Source: Colwellia sp. 20A7 (lineage in GTDB: Bacteria; Pseudomonadota; Gammaproteobacteria; Enterobacterales; Alteromonadaceae). Taken from it: a stretch of 64,000 nt of DNA. Below the pieces are notes generated by a model. It had not been told where the DNA came from, ran no database searches, and saw nothing but the letters and a program-made list of their open reading frames with translations. Below, piece after piece: positions 48,748 through 59,413 of this stretch. How positions within the stretch are numbered: position 1 is the stretch's first letter; every line of letters begins with the position of its first letter. Location of the stretch: assembly GCF_009832865.1 (NCBI RefSeq), contig NZ_CP047130.1, positions 186,001-250,000 on the forward strand, read 5' to 3'. Made by a program: the position numbers and the translations under genes.

Positions 48748-49674
48748 CTATTTTACTGGGGCTAACCAAGTATCAGGTACTTCAGTTGAACCGTCAAAAA
48801 TACCAAAGAAGGCTTCTTGAATCGCTTTAGTAATAGGACCACGTAAACCATTACCCACCGGTAAACCGTCTATCGATTTTACTGGTACAACTTCAGTGGC
48901 AGTACCACACATAAAGAATTCGTCAGCAAGGTATAATCCTTCACGAGCAATTGACTCTTCGCGAACTTCATAGCCTAATTGTTTGGCTAAATAGAATACC
49001 GCATCACGTGTTAAACCTTGTAAAATAGAAGCTGTTCCCGGCGGTGTGTAAATAATATTATTACGGATTAAAAATAAATTTTGTCCAGCACCTTCACTCA
49101 CCATATTATTTATATCTAAGGCAATACCTTCAGCGTAGCCGTGGCGGGCTGCTTCTGTAGAGATAAGTTGTGAAGAAAGATAATTACCACCGGCTTTGGC
49201 GGCCGTAGGCATTGTGTTTGGTGCTAATCTATTCCAGCTAGAAACACCTACTTCAACGCCATTTTCTACAGCATCAGCACCTAAATATGCTTCCCAACTA
49301 AATGCTGCAATCATAAGATCGGCTTTTGCATCAATAGGCGGACGAAGACCCATACCAATATCACCCAAAAATGCTAATGGACGAAGGTAGGCCGATTTTA
49401 GGTTGTTTTTCGCAACAGCATCTTTACATGCTTGTATCACTTCCTCTTGTGTATAAGGAATATTCATACGATAAATTTTTGCTGAATCAAACAAGCGCTT
49501 GATATGCTCTTCTAAGCGGAAAATACATGTACCTTTATGTGTTTCATAAGCACGAATGCCTTCAAAAACCGAAGAGCCGTAATGTAAAGCGTGACTCATT
49601 ACATGTACGGTGGCATTTTTCCACGGCATAAGCTCACCGTTGAACCAAATTAAATCTGCATTTACTTTTGCCAT
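48748..49674 (-). CDS. ilvE: Branched-chain amino acid aminotransferase IlvE
   Basis: The 308-residue class IV PLP aminotransferase shows LHYGSSVFEGIRAYET, the PLP-Lys in TAAKAGGNYLSSQL, and FMCGTATEVVPVKSIDG. It carries out the last step to isoleucine, valine and leucine. The start MAKVNADLIWFNGE is typical of the family. It lies 114 bp after ilvM within the same operon. Confidence 0.97.
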   Translation of the reverse strand: MAKVNADLIWFNGELMPWKNATVHVMSHALHYGSSVFEGIRAYETHKGTCIFRLEEHIKRLFDSAKIYRMNIPYTQEEVIQACKDAVAKNNLKSAYLRPLAFLGDIGMGLRPPIDAKADLMIAAFSWEAYLGADAVENGVEVGVSSWNRLAPNTMPTAAKAGGNYLSSQLISTEAARHGYAEGIALDINNMVSEGAGQNLFLIRNNIIYTPPGTASILQGLTRDAVFYLAKQLGYEVREESIAREGLYLADEFFMCGTATEVVPVKSIDGLPVGNGLRGPITKAIQEAFFGIFDGSTEVPDTWLAPVK

Positions 49675-49788
49675 TATTTTTTCCTATGTTTTCTGTCGTT
49701 TTATTTATATTGAAATAAAACGACCTAAATAATAATTAAATTTTTTGTAAGGTAGTGCTTGGCTAACAATAAGTTAAACGCTACAACG

Positions 49789-50046
49789 TTAAGTGTTAGA
49801 TAGCTGCGACGCGTTATTGTCTACCTTGACACTCTTGATGTCGACCAGTTTATTAATTTGATCAATTAACAACGTAATAGGGCGATCACTACTCACTAAT
49901 AATTCAATAGTAGCAATATTATTCGTATTATTAACGCTGGCAGTAATGCCGTCGATTAAAAACCCTCGATAACGAGTAACTTGTAAAATTCGTTCAAGTA
50001 CAACCTGCTTATCGTCGGTCATGATGATTAGTGTATAATTGTTCAT
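49789..50046 (-). CDS. ilvM: Acetolactate synthase II small subunit IlvM
   Basis: An 85-residue ACT-domain regulatory subunit (YTLIIMTDDKQVVLERILQV, RGFLIDGITAS), the short IlvM form rather than the longer IlvN/IlvH. It starts 1 bp after the ilvG stop, so the two subunits are made together. Confidence 0.93.
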   Translation of the reverse strand: MNNYTLIIMTDDKQVVLERILQVTRYRGFLIDGITASVNNTNNIATIELLVSSDRPITLLIDQINKLVDIKSVKVDNNASQLSNT

Positions 50047-50047
50047 G

Positions 50048-51712
50048 TTAAGTGCTCTCCATCATTTCGTTGTTAGCACTGTTTGGTGGTACTAAAGGCC
50101 ATACGTTATCTTTGGCATCAATTTTTACTTGTAAAAAATAAGGACCGTCGTGATCTAGCATTTCTTTTATTGCAGCAGTCACTTCACTTTTTTGCGTGAT
50201 TTGCTTGGCTTTTATGTCAAAAGCACGAGCTAACATACAAAAATCAGGGTTATCAGCTAAATCAGTTTCACTTAGTCGACCTTCAAAGAATAGGTCTTGC
50301 CATTGGCGCACCATACCTAGCTTCGCATTATCGATTAGTAAAACTTTTACTGGGATTTGATAACGCTTAATTGTCGCTAATTCTTGTACATTCATCATGA
50401 TAGAACCATCCCCAGATACTGTGATAACTGTATCATGAGGACGACTGATTTGTGCACCAATGGCAGCAGGCAAACCAAAGCCCATGGTGCCCATGCTGCC
50501 ACTAGTTAAGAAGTTACTTGGTTCATCAAAAACCATGTGCTGAGCAGCCCACATTTGATGCTGGCCAACATCTGTTGTAACACAGGTGTTTTTAGGCATT
50601 AAATCACTTACTTCTTTTAATACTGCGGGAGCAAAAATACTGTCACCTGGGTGATCGTAACGCCATACACAATCAGCTTTCATTTTTTGAGCTTTTGCTT
50701 GCCACTCTTCAATGTTTAGCGTCATAGTTAATAAAGGTAGGTTTTCTTTTAAGTCACCTAGAATAGGGGCGTCAGCCTCTCTACGTTTATTAATTTCAGC
50801 AGTATCTATGTCAAAATGAATCACTTTAGCATCAGGTGCAAATTGATCCAGCTTACCCGTTACCCTATCATCAAAACGTGCACCTACAGCAATCAATAAA
50901 TCACAGTCGTGAACCGCTAAATTAGCTGCTTTCGTACCGTGCATACCTAGCATACCTAAATAGTTTTCATCAGTTGCATCAAGTGCGCCTAAACCTTTTA
51001 AGGTTGATACTGAAGGGATGCCTGTTTCACGTGCAAAGTTTCTTACTTCTTCAATGGCGTTTGCCATACCTACGCCGCCGCCAACATATAAAATAGGCTG
51101 TTTAGCATGAGTAAGTAAATCGAGTGCTTTACTGACATCAGCAAGTGGTAATTTTACTTTATTTTTAAGTGGTGCTGCCAATTTGAAATTTTGCACTACT
51201 GCGGCCATTTGTACGTCTTTAGGAATATCTACAAGTACCGGACCTTGTCTGCCTTCTAGAGCAATTTCAAAGGCTTGATGTAAAACTTTTTCTAAATCAT
51301 CTACATGGGTAACTTGGAAAGAATGTTTAGTACAAGCGAGTGATAAACCGAAAATATCAGTTTCTTGGAAAGCATCACTACCCATCGCAGCGGTAGGTAC
51401 TTGACCTGTAATAGCAATCAATGGAATTGAATCTGCAAGCGCATCAGCAAGGCCAGTAATTAGGTTTGTTGCACCTGGTCCAGACGTTGCCATACAAACA
51501 CCAATTTTACCGGAAGCTCGGGCATAACCAACAGCTGAAAATGCAGCGCCTTGTTCATGTCTACAAAGAAAATGCTGAACATTGCTATCATACAATGCGT
51601 CATAAATAGGCATAATAGCGCCGCCCGGATACCCAAAAACATGATTAACGCCATGCTGTTCAAGTACATTAAATAGTAATCCGCCGCCAGTTAACGGTTT
51701 GCTGTCAGTCAT
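50048..51712 (-). CDS. ilvG: Acetolactate synthase II large subunit IlvG
   Basis: The 554-residue ThDP enzyme condenses pyruvate with pyruvate or 2-oxobutanoate. Key parts are the catalytic-Glu region [24 protein letters not shown], and the ThDP/Mg motif [15 protein letters not shown]. The gene is intact, unlike the frameshifted copy in E. coli K-12. It directly follows the ilvL attenuator. Confidence 0.96.
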   Translation of the reverse strand: MTDSKPLTGGGLLFNVLEQHGVNHVFGYPGGAIMPIYDALYDSNVQHFLCRHEQGAAFSAVGYARASGKIGVCMATSGPGATNLITGLADALADSIPLIAITGQVPTAAMGSDAFQETDIFGLSLACTKHSFQVTHVDDLEKVLHQAFEIALEGRQGPVLVDIPKDVQMAAVVQNFKLAAPLKNKVKLPLADVSKALDLLTHAKQPILYVGGGVGMANAIEEVRNFARETGIPSVSTLKGLGALDATDENYLGMLGMHGTKAANLAVHDCDLLIAVGARFDDRVTGKLDQFAPDAKVIHFDIDTAEINKRREADAPILGDLKENLPLLTMTLNIEEWQAKAQKMKADCVWRYDHPGDSIFAPAVLKEVSDLMPKNTCVTTDVGQHQMWAAQHMVFDEPSNFLTSGSMGTMGFGLPAAIGAQISRPHDTVITVSGDGSIMMNVQELATIKRYQIPVKVLLIDNAKLGMVRQWQDLFFEGRLSETDLADNPDFCMLARAFDIKAKQITQKSEVTAAIKEMLDHDGPYFLQVKIDAKDNVWPLVPPNSANNEMMEST

Positions 51713-51760
51713 GATAATTCCAAAGTTGTTTAGTGTTTTAAATTTTTCCCCAAAAACACA

Positions 51761-51790
51761 AAACCCTCGGTTCTTTCGAAGCGAGGGTTT
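51761..51790 (-). terminator. ilv attenuator terminator
   Basis: On the minus strand AAACCCTCG, a loop, then CGAGGGTTT, followed by TGTGTTTTT. It lies between the ilvL leader peptide and ilvG. The leader's CTCGGGGGTTTTCG region offers the competing pairing expected for attenuation. Confidence 0.88.
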
Positions 51791-51811
51791 ATGTTTCTGT
51801 ATTGCTTTTCT

Positions 51812-51895
51812 TTAGCTCAACGAAAACCCCCGAGATGATTTTACCACCACGACGAGCACGTTTATAATAATGAATAAAAAGTTAAAGTGTTGCAT
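51812..51895 (-). CDS. ilvL: ilv operon leader peptide IlvL
   Basis: A 27-codon reading frame starting MQHFNFLF and containing the run IIINVLVVVV, that is three Ile, four consecutive Val plus one more, and Leu. It ends just before a terminator hairpin ahead of ilvG. Ribosome stalling on these codons when charged Ile/Val/Leu tRNAs are scarce would favour the antiterminator. It was found by reading the leader, being too short for usual gene calls. Confidence 0.93.
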   Translation of the reverse strand: MQHFNFLFIIINVLVVVVKSSRGFSLS

Positions 51896-51971
51896 TATTG
51901 TCTAGTTTACTTTTCTTTAAGTGAAATATAAAGGATCATTTAGCTAAAAAGTGATGATTTATATTCTTATA

Positions 51972-51987
51972 GTGAATTTTTATTCAC
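51972..51987. promoter_or_regulatory. Perfect ARG-box-like palindrome upstream of ilvL
   Basis: GTGAATTTTTATTCAC fits the ArgR half-operator TGAAT-W4-ATTCA exactly. It lies about 77 bp upstream of the ilvL ATG, between ilvL and comM. A clear second box at the usual 3-bp spacing was not found, and AT-rich DNA can give such palindromes by chance. Confidence 0.35.
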
Positions 51988-52205
51988 AGTTTTTATCTTC
52001 TATTTAAATTAGTACCATAGCTCTAATGTTTGGAGCAAGCTTTTTCTCCCAGTTTTTAGCTCTATCGAAAGAAGTAAAAGTTATATGGAAATTTTGATTT
52101 AACATCTTAAGCAACAATATGAGACAAAAACTTTGTGACTAAAAATTAGAATAACAAAGGATACTTTCCTACACTAAACAAGAGGAATCACTAAATGGAA
52201 TTAAT

Positions 52206-53729
52206 ATGTCACTTGCCTGTGTTTATAGTCGTGCTCGTGTTGGTTTAGAATCACCGCTTGTTACCGTTGAAGTTCATCTTGCGAATGGTTTACCTGCTTT
52301 TCATATTGTAGGTTTGCCTGAAGCTTCCGTTAAAGAATCAAAAGACCGTGTTCGTAGCGCCATTATTAATTGTGGTTATGAATTTCCTGCAAAAAGAATA
52401 ACCATTAATCTTGCTCCTGCAGATTTGCCAAAAGAAGGGGGGCGTTTTGATCTACCCATTGCCGTTGGAATATTAGCTGCTTCTGAGCAAATCCCTCAAG
52501 TTGACTTAGCACAATATGAATTTGCAGGTGAATTAGCTTTGTCAGGTGAGCTAAGAGCCATTATCGGTGAAATTCCTATGGCGATGGCTTGTTGTCAAAG
52601 CAAAAGAACCTTAATTGTTCCAAGGCAGAATAGTGAACAAGCGAGCTGGGTGAAAGAAGCCAAAATTCATGCTGTCGATCATTTAAGTCAACTGTACGCT
52701 CACTTTTCAAGACAAATGATATTACCTTTTGTGGAAGAAAAGGAACTCGAACAGTTTACGGATATTAATGAACTAGATATTAGTGACGTTATTGGGCAGC
52801 CTCTTGCTAAACGTGCACTAGAGATCGCCGCAAGCGGTAATCACAATTTGCTTTTTATTGGACCACCCGGCACAGGGAAAACTATGTTAGCGAGTAGACT
52901 GGCAGGTATTTTACCTCGCATGACTGAGCAAGAAGCGTTAGAAGTAGCGGCTATTCAATCAATAACGAATCAAAGGATTAATGCAAAATCATGGTTAACT
53001 CGGCCATTTCGTGCGCCTCACCATACTGCTTCATCGGCAGCTTTAGTGGGTGGTGGTGGTCAGCCTCAACCAGGAGAGATCTCGTTAGCACACAATGGCG
53101 TTTTGTTTCTTGATGAGCTCCCAGAATTTGAACGTAAGGTACTTGATGTACTTCGTGAACCGATGGAATCCGGAGAAGTGACTATATCTAGAGCGATGCA
53201 CAAACAAAGTTTTCCTGCCAGATTCCAGCTTATTGCGGCCATGAACCCAAGCCCAACTGGCTTTTACAATGATAATCGTAGCACTCCCGAACAAGTTTTG
53301 CGTTATTTGAATCGTTTGTCTGGACCTTTTTTAGATCGAATTGATATTCAAATAGAAGTTGCGCGTTTACCTCGAGGCACCTGGGCCGGAGATACTGATA
53401 TGAATGAAACCAATGACATTGTTCAGGCGCGTGTGCAGGCTTGTAGAATGAAACAATTAGCACGGCAGAACAAGGCCAACGCGCATTTAGGCACCAGTGA
53501 GTTAAAAAGTTATTGTCACTTATCCGTTGAAAATAATGAATTTCTTGAATTAGCAGTCGAAAAGTTGGGACTTTCTACTAGGGCTCATCATAAGATTTTA
53601 AAAATAGCTCGAACCTTGGCAGATATGGCCGATGAGAATGATATTACACATGCACATATTACTGAAGCCTTGTCATATCGAGCTATGGATCGTTTATTAC
53701 GTCATTTAACTAGTTCGGTATCGTTATGA
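52206..53729 (+). CDS. comM: ComM/YifB-family AAA+ ATPase (Mg-chelatase-like)
   Basis: The 507-residue protein has an N-terminal Lon-like domain (MSLACVYSRARVGLESPLV, GLPEASVKESKDRVRSA) and an AAA+ module with Walker A GPPGTGKTMLASRL, Walker B GVLFLDELPEF and LRYLNRLSGPFLDRIDIQ. A C-terminal Mg-chelatase domain follows. ComM is a branch-migration helicase that aids integration of DNA during natural transformation. It is found in many non-competent species too. The gene is divergent from ilvL, the same neighbourhood as yifB in E. coli. Confidence 0.94.
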   Translation: MSLACVYSRARVGLESPLVTVEVHLANGLPAFHIVGLPEASVKESKDRVRSAIINCGYEFPAKRITINLAPADLPKEGGRFDLPIAVGILAASEQIPQVDLAQYEFAGELALSGELRAIIGEIPMAMACCQSKRTLIVPRQNSEQASWVKEAKIHAVDHLSQLYAHFSRQMILPFVEEKELEQFTDINELDISDVIGQPLAKRALEIAASGNHNLLFIGPPGTGKTMLASRLAGILPRMTEQEALEVAAIQSITNQRINAKSWLTRPFRAPHHTASSAALVGGGGQPQPGEISLAHNGVLFLDELPEFERKVLDVLREPMESGEVTISRAMHKQSFPARFQLIAAMNPSPTGFYNDNRSTPEQVLRYLNRLSGPFLDRIDIQIEVARLPRGTWAGDTDMNETNDIVQARVQACRMKQLARQNKANAHLGTSELKSYCHLSVENNEFLELAVEKLGLSTRAHHKILKIARTLADMADENDITHAHITEALSYRAMDRLLRHLTSSVSL

Positions 53730-53815
53730 TAACAGGATAGCAATATTTTTCGTTATTCCGTTGGTGACTTAATATAGAATCTCATGAGTTGTGTACTTAG
53801 AGTTTGACAAGCCTT

Positions 53816-54712
53816 TTAACTAATTGACGCAAAGAAAGCTTTAATTAACGGTTGTGATTTCGATTGATTTAAACAACACACGCCGATATCGAATGGTTCT
53901 ATTTCACCAACATCTGCTAAATATTGAACGCGATCCTTTACTGGACTGTTCTCGACCACTACTTGCGGTACTAAGCCAACGCCACAGCCAAGCGCGACCA
54001 TACTCACTAAGGCTTCATGACCAGAAACTGTCGCGTAAATATTAGCTTTACCTTGTTGCTTTTTTCTATACCAATATTCAAAACGTTTACGGGCGGTGCC
54101 GTGCTCTGGCAGTATAATTGGTACTTCTGACCAAGGTATTGTTTTGTTTTTTTGTTGATCAATCTGTAATAGTTGTAACACCCTACACTGCATTGTTGGT
54201 GCAATAACAGCTAACGGAATGGTGGCAAGGTGATGAAAGTAAACACTTCTGGGTAAATGTTCTGGGTAAGCAGCAATGGCAAAGTCGACTGATTTATTTT
54301 GTACGAACTCCAAGCCGTCGGCAGCATCGCCGGTTGTTAACATAATTTCAACTAACGGATGCTGGCTTCTGAAACGTTCAAGCAAGGGAGGTAAGTGACT
54401 GTAAGCCGCGGTAACCGAGCAGTAAATATGTAACTTTCCGGTTAGTAGCTCTTTTTTTTCATCTAAAGAGTTTTTGAAAAACTGCCATTGTTCCAATTGC
54501 TGTTCAGCATAAAGTTTAAATTTTCTACCTGCATCAGTTAACTCGACACTACGATTATCTCTATGGAGTAAATCGCTGTTAACTTCTTGCTCTAGGCGCT
54601 GAATCACTCTACTCAAGGTTGAAGGACTGACATGAAATGCCAGTGCTGTTTTACCAAAATGTAATGTTTGGCTCAAATGCACGAACATCGATAATGTTTT
54701 TTGTTCCATCAT
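53816..54712 (-). CDS. ilvY: LysR-type regulator IlvY
   Basis: A 298-residue LysR protein with an N-terminal winged helix (LSQTLHFGKTALAFHVSPST, LSRVIQRLEQEV) and a periplasmic-binding-like effector domain. Position divergent from ilvC identifies it as IlvY, which activates ilvC when acetolactate or acetohydroxybutyrate accumulates. The 186-bp gap to ilvC should hold the shared operators. Confidence 0.93.
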   Translation of the reverse strand: MMEQKTLSMFVHLSQTLHFGKTALAFHVSPSTLSRVIQRLEQEVNSDLLHRDNRSVELTDAGRKFKLYAEQQLEQWQFFKNSLDEKKELLTGKLHIYCSVTAAYSHLPPLLERFRSQHPLVEIMLTTGDAADGLEFVQNKSVDFAIAAYPEHLPRSVYFHHLATIPLAVIAPTMQCRVLQLLQIDQQKNKTIPWSEVPIILPEHGTARKRFEYWYRKKQQGKANIYATVSGHEALVSMVALGCGVGLVPQVVVENSPVKDRVQYLADVGEIEPFDIGVCCLNQSKSQPLIKAFFASIS

Positions 54713-54898
54713 TTTCCCTTAAATAATTAATAACCTTGGCGACCATAAAATACATTGTTGCATAATATGAAACGTATGGATGCAAATATATCATTTTATG
54801 CAATGATGTATTTGCGTTATGCTCTATTCAACTTAAAACTATCGCTTAGCAACCTAACGATAGTTGACCATTATTTAGAAATACGAATAGGAAGAATC

Positions 54899-56380
54899 AT
54901 GAGCAATTATTTTAATACATTAAGCCTACGTGAAAAACTTGGCCAATTAGGCAAATGTCGTTTTATGAAACGTGAAGAGTTTAGCGATGGCTGTAACTTT
55001 ATTAAAGATTGGAACATTGTAATCGTTGGTTGTGGTGCTCAAGGTTTAAACCAAGGTTTGAACATGCGTGATTCTGGTTTAAATATTTCTTATGCTTTAC
55101 GTGATGCAGCAATTGCTACAAAACGTCAATCTTGGCAGTGGGCTACTGAAAATGGTTTTACAGTTGGTACTTATGAAGAATTAATTCCTCAAGCTGATTT
55201 AGTATTAAACCTTACGCCTGATAAGCAACATACTGCAGCAGTTACAGCAGTAATGCCTCATATGAAGCAAGGTTCAACGTTAGCTTATTCACATGGCTTC
55301 AATATTGTTGAAGAAGGAATGCAAATTCGTTCTGACATTACCGTTGTAATGGTTGCGCCTAAATGTCCTGGTACTGAAGTACGTGAAGAATACAAACGTG
55401 GTTTTGGTGTTCCAACACTTATTGCTGTTCATCCAGAAAATGATCCACAAGGTAACGGTTTAGCTATTGCTAAAGCTTATGCAAGTGCTACTGGTGGTGA
55501 TAGAGCGGGTGTTCTAGAGTCTTCATTTATTGCTGAAGTTAAGTCTGACTTAATGGGTGAGCAAACTATTCTATGTGGTATGTTGCAAACGGCAGCTGTA
55601 TTAGGCCATAAGCAATTACTTGAGCAAGGTGTTGACGCAGCTTACGCACGTAAATTACTACAGTATGGTTTAGAAACTACCACTGAAGGCTTGAAGCACG
55701 GCGGCATCACTAACATGATGGATCGTTTATCAAACCCAGCTAAAATTAAAGCGTTTGATATGTCTGAAGAATTAAAAGTTATCTTACGTCCATTATTTGA
55801 AAAACACATGGATGACATCATTGAAGGTCGTTTCTCAGAAACTATGATGGCTGATTGGGCTAATGATGATGTGAACTTATTAACATGGCGCGCAGAAACT
55901 GCTGAAACGTCTTTTGAATTAGCACCTGATTGCGATACAGAAATTACTGAACAAGAATATTACGACAAAGGTATCTTTGTTGTAGCAATGATTAAAGCCG
56001 GCGTAGAGCTAGCATTTGAAGCAATGGTTGCTGCTGGTATTATTGATGAATCTGCGTATTATGAGTCTTTACATGAAACACCATTAATCGCTAACTGTAT
56101 TGCACGTAACAAATTATACGAAATGAATGTAGTAATTTCTGATACTGCAGAGTACGGTAACTACTTATTTACTCATGCGGCAGTACCTTTATTAGCTGAC
56201 TTTACTAGCAACTTAACATTAGAAGAGTTAGGTGGTGGTATTACTGATACATCAAATGGCGTTGATAACGTACGCTTAATTGAAGTGAATGAAGCTATTC
56301 GCAGCCATGGTGTTGAAGTGATTGGCAAAAAGCTTCGTGGTTACATGACTGATATGAAGATAATTGCTAGTGCTAAATAA
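54899..56380 (+). CDS. ilvC: Ketol-acid reductoisomerase IlvC (class II)
   Basis: The 493-residue protein is the long class II form with a duplicated C-terminal knotted domain. NADPH site: [19 protein letters not shown]; Mg-binding acidic residues lie in [21 protein letters not shown]. The ATG at 54899 with AGGAAGAATC upstream and the start [14 protein letters not shown] match family proteins; an upstream frame to 54755 is rejected. It converts acetolactate products to dihydroxy acids for IlvD. Probably activated by IlvY. Confidence 0.97.
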   Translation: MSNYFNTLSLREKLGQLGKCRFMKREEFSDGCNFIKDWNIVIVGCGAQGLNQGLNMRDSGLNISYALRDAAIATKRQSWQWATENGFTVGTYEELIPQADLVLNLTPDKQHTAAVTAVMPHMKQGSTLAYSHGFNIVEEGMQIRSDITVVMVAPKCPGTEVREEYKRGFGVPTLIAVHPENDPQGNGLAIAKAYASATGGDRAGVLESSFIAEVKSDLMGEQTILCGMLQTAAVLGHKQLLEQGVDAAYARKLLQYGLETTTEGLKHGGITNMMDRLSNPAKIKAFDMSEELKVILRPLFEKHMDDIIEGRFSETMMADWANDDVNLLTWRAETAETSFELAPDCDTEITEQEYYDKGIFVVAMIKAGVELAFEAMVAAGIIDESAYYESLHETPLIANCIARNKLYEMNVVISDTAEYGNYLFTHAAVPLLADFTSNLTLEELGGGITDTSNGVDNVRLIEVNEAIRSHGVEVIGKKLRGYMTDMKIIASAK

Positions 56381-56421
56381 ACCTTGCGATTAGTTCTTAT
56401 CTCTAATTATTAGTGATAAGT

Positions 56422-56480
56422 AAAAAACGGCATTTGGGCTTATTACTTGAATTCAAGAGTTAGTTCAGTGCCGTTTTTTA
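56422..56480. terminator. Terminator after ilvC
   Basis: AAAAAACGGCA and TGCCGTTTTTTAT flank an inner imperfect hairpin; the outer stem with its T run ends the ilvC transcript before ppnP. Confidence 0.75.
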
Positions 56481-56534
56481 TTTATAGCCTTTTCATTTTA
56501 TTTAACAATTAACAAATTTAATAAGGAAGACATT

Positions 56535-56852
56535 ATGTCTGATTTTAAAGAAGTAAGTATTAACAGAGCAGCAAACGTCTATTTCGACGGTAAAGTTGTA
56601 AGCCGCACTATCACTTTTAAAGATGATAGTTTTAAAACATTAGGTGTTATGCAAGCGGGTGATTACCGTTTTGATACTAAAGAAGCCGAGTTAATGGAAA
56701 TTACTGCCGGTGATTGTGAAATTTTACTTGAAGGCGCTACTCAGTGGCAAACAATCAAAGGTGGTGAATCATTTAACGTTGATGCTAATAGCTATTTTGA
56801 CATAAAAGCAAAAACGATCATTGATTACTGCTGTACTTATATCAGCGAGTAA
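56535..56852 (+). CDS. ppnP: Pyrimidine/purine nucleoside phosphorylase PpnP
   Basis: A 105-residue single-domain cupin (formerly YaiE/DUF1255). GVMQAGDYRFDTKEAELMEI and GESFNVDANSYFDIKA are family landmarks. It phosphorolyses a broad range of nucleosides to base plus ribose 1-phosphate. The ATG is preceded by AAGGAAG. The next gene starts 12 bp later, so they may be cotranscribed. Confidence 0.92.
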   Translation: MSDFKEVSINRAANVYFDGKVVSRTITFKDDSFKTLGVMQAGDYRFDTKEAELMEITAGDCEILLEGATQWQTIKGGESFNVDANSYFDIKAKTIIDYCCTYISE

Positions 56853-56864
56853 GTATGAGTCATT

Positions 56865-57626
56865 ATGTTTAATAGCATCGAATTATATCAAGCCATCGTT
56901 CTTATTGTCATTGGATTAATGGCTGGTGTTATTAATACACTCGCTGGTGGAGGTTCCAATTTATCTTTACCAGCGTTAATGATGACAGGTTTACCGGCCG
57001 ATGTTGCGAATGCAACCAATAGAGTTGCTGTATTAATGCAATCTATAACCGCTTCTCGCGGTTTTTATCAACATGATAAAATTGACTCAGCGTCAATTAA
57101 AGACAGTTTCCTTCCTTTATTTATCGGCGGCTTAGTTGGCGCAATAACAGCCTCTTACCTTAATGTCGAATTACTGAAGCCTTTATTACTTGGCACCATG
57201 ATTGTTGTTTCTTTGTGGGTGGTTTTTAAAAGTGACACTAAGATTGAAGGTAATGATAAGCGAAAAAGTTGTTATGACAGTAAATTTGCACTGTTAACTA
57301 CTTTTGCCGCTGGTTTTTATGGTGGCTTTATACAAGCAGGGGTTGGCTTCGTATTAATTGCTACTTTTGTTGGTGTATTAAACTATGATTTATTACGCGC
57401 TAACGCCATGAAGGTTGTTGCTACCGTTATATTTACTAGCATAGCATTGCTCGTTTTTATAGTTCGAGATCAAATTGCTTGGCTCCCTGGTATATTATTA
57501 GCTGTAGGCAGTATTGTTGGTGCACAAATCGGAGTTAAATTTGCGATTGAAGTTAAAGCGAAAACATTGAAGATTATGGTTTTAGTGATGACTGTTTTTG
57601 CCAGTATAGCAGCATTCATACAATAA
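56865..57626 (+). CDS. TSUP (TauE/SafE) family permease
   Basis: A 253-residue inner-membrane protein with about eight hydrophobic segments and the two TSUP halves: GVINTLAGGGSNLSLPALMMTG near the start and GFYGGFIQAGVGFVLIATF in the middle. Family members export sulfite, sulfoacetate or other small organic anions. The substrate here is not indicated. It starts 12 bp after ppnP. The following 257 bp to the stomatin-like gene show no further gene. Confidence 0.9.
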   Translation: MFNSIELYQAIVLIVIGLMAGVINTLAGGGSNLSLPALMMTGLPADVANATNRVAVLMQSITASRGFYQHDKIDSASIKDSFLPLFIGGLVGAITASYLNVELLKPLLLGTMIVVSLWVVFKSDTKIEGNDKRKSCYDSKFALLTTFAAGFYGGFIQAGVGFVLIATFVGVLNYDLLRANAMKVVATVIFTSIALLVFIVRDQIAWLPGILLAVGSIVGAQIGVKFAIEVKAKTLKIMVLVMTVFASIAAFIQ

Positions 57627-57883
57627 TATTTGAAGATTTTAACCATAACATGAGCGTTAGATCTACATCATAGGTTAATTATATAGCCTCTATCTACTCT
57701 TTTTAACCCCCTTCTTTCAGTAGTTACGCTTAAGTGACTGCTGTTATGAATATTCAAAACTGTCAAAAAAGCTGACAGTGATTCCGCTTGATGTTCTAAT
57801 GGGGGTTCTGATTTATTTCATTTCAATTTGAATGCTATTAATACTATTGTTGGTAGCGTAAATAATAAAAGGACTACATTTAC

Positions 57884-58858
57884 ATGCCTATACTTGAAGA
57901 ACTACTCACTAATCCTATCATTTGGCTTACCATTGTTATTTTATACACACTGAAAAAAGGGATTTATTTTGTTCCGCAAAACCGTGGTTATGTTATTTAC
58001 ACACTAGGGAAATACAATAAAACGCTTTCAGCGGGATTAAACTTTATTGTTCCTTTCGTACAATCAGTGGCCGCTGATCGTAATTTGAAAGAACAATCAT
58101 TAGAAATTATTTCACAAGCAGCGATCACGAAAGATAATATCACCTTAGAAATTGATGGTATTTTATTTTTAAAAGTAATAGATGCTGCCGCCGCAACGAA
58201 CAACATAACTGATTATAAATTATCAGTTACACAACTAGCGATGACAACAATGCGTAATGCTATCGGTTCGATGGAATTAGATGAGTGTTTTCAAAATCGC
58301 GATATGATTAATGCACAAATCTTAAATGCGATGACTGAAGCGACAGCACCCTGGGGTGTTATGGTGACTCGTTACGAAATCAAAGATATTATGCCACCAC
58401 AAACAATCCGTGAAGATATGGAAAAACAAATGACAGCTGAACGTGAAAAACGTTCTGTTATTTTAACTGCCGAAGGGGTGAAAACTGCAGCAATAACTGA
58501 AGCAGAAGGGCATAAACAAGCGAGAGTATTAGATGCAGAAGCCGCTAAAGCTGAGCAAGTATTAGCAGCAGAAGCTTCGAAAGAGTCACAAGTTCTTATG
58601 GCAACAGGTAAAGCGGAAGCCATTCGTTTAGTTGCAGAAGCTGATGCTAGTGCATTAGAAGTGGTTGGTAGTGCAGCTAATACAGATCAAGGTAAGGCCG
58701 CAGTAACTTTAACCTTAGCCCAAGACGCTATCTCTGCCCATCAAGCCATTGCGAGTGAAAGTACAGTAGTACTGACCGACGGTAAAACAGGTGATAATAT
58801 TGCGAATACGGTTGCACAAGCTATTGCTGTTTCAAGTAGTTTGAAGTTAACGAGTTAG
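57884..58858 (+). CDS. SPFH/stomatin-family protein (QmcA-like)
   Basis: The 324-residue protein has an N-terminal membrane anchor (IIWLTIVILYTL), an SPFH domain (YFVPQNRGYVIYTLGKYNK, EIDGILFLKVIDA, DIMPPQTIREDMEKQMTAE) and an Ala/Glu-rich coiled-coil tail (about residues 185-265). Such proteins form large membrane-bound cages around proteases or mark membrane microdomains. The NfeD-type gene 62 bp downstream is the usual partner (qmcA-ybbK arrangement). Confidence 0.9.
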   Translation: MPILEELLTNPIIWLTIVILYTLKKGIYFVPQNRGYVIYTLGKYNKTLSAGLNFIVPFVQSVAADRNLKEQSLEIISQAAITKDNITLEIDGILFLKVIDAAAATNNITDYKLSVTQLAMTTMRNAIGSMELDECFQNRDMINAQILNAMTEATAPWGVMVTRYEIKDIMPPQTIREDMEKQMTAEREKRSVILTAEGVKTAAITEAEGHKQARVLDAEAAKAEQVLAAEASKESQVLMATGKAEAIRLVAEADASALEVVGSAANTDQGKAAVTLTLAQDAISAHQAIASESTVVLTDGKTGDNIANTVAQAIAVSSSLKLTS

Positions 58859-58920
58859 TTATATATTTTAGCCTAACATTGAAAATATTAGGCTTACTCT
58901 TTCTATATTAAAGAGGCATT

Positions 58921-59379
58921 ATGGAATATTTTTTAGAAAACCCCGACCACTTATGGTATTTAATTGCGGGTATAAGCTTTGTTATTGAGCTGAGTATTAT
59001 GGGGCTGAGTGGTCCGTTATTATTTTTCGCTATAGCAAGTTTACTCACTGGTATTCTAGTTAGCATAGGGGTTATTAATGGCTGGCAAAGTGAAGTTTTT
59101 AGTGTTGGTTTATTAACAGCATTAATTGCTTTTATTCTGTGGAAGCCATTAAATAGATTTCAAAATACAAAAAGCAAGACCGATAACTCTAGTGATATGA
59201 TTGGTTTGAAGGTACCTGCAAGTAGTGAAATAAATACTAGTGGCGGTACTATTCGATATTCAGGTATCAACTGGCCGGCACGTTTAGCTGATGAAGCAGA
59301 TGTTGAATTCATTAGCGAGAAAAGCTTTTGTCAAATTGTTGCTATTACCGGTAATACTATGTTGGTTAAGGCGATATGA
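58921..59379 (+). CDS. NfeD-family membrane protein (YbbK-like)
   Basis: A 152-residue protein with two or three N-terminal membrane segments (ISFVIELSIMGLSGPLLFF, VGLLTALIAFILW) and a C-terminal OB-fold domain (GLKVPASSEI, GTIRYSGINWPARL). It is the short NfeD type without a protease domain. AAGAGG precedes the ATG. It pairs with the SPFH protein; the OB domain probably contacts it. A strong terminator follows. Confidence 0.9.
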   Translation: MEYFLENPDHLWYLIAGISFVIELSIMGLSGPLLFFAIASLLTGILVSIGVINGWQSEVFSVGLLTALIAFILWKPLNRFQNTKSKTDNSSDMIGLKVPASSEINTSGGTIRYSGINWPARLADEADVEFISEKSFCQIVAITGNTMLVKAI

Positions 59380-59413
59380 TTTATCAATAAAGCTTGATAT
59401 TAACGCTAATAAA

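Noticed and set aside
54755..54898. N-terminal extension of IlvC by 48 residues
   Set aside because: The extension lies in the ilvY-ilvC control region, resembles no IlvC, and the ATG at 54899 has a clear ribosome site.
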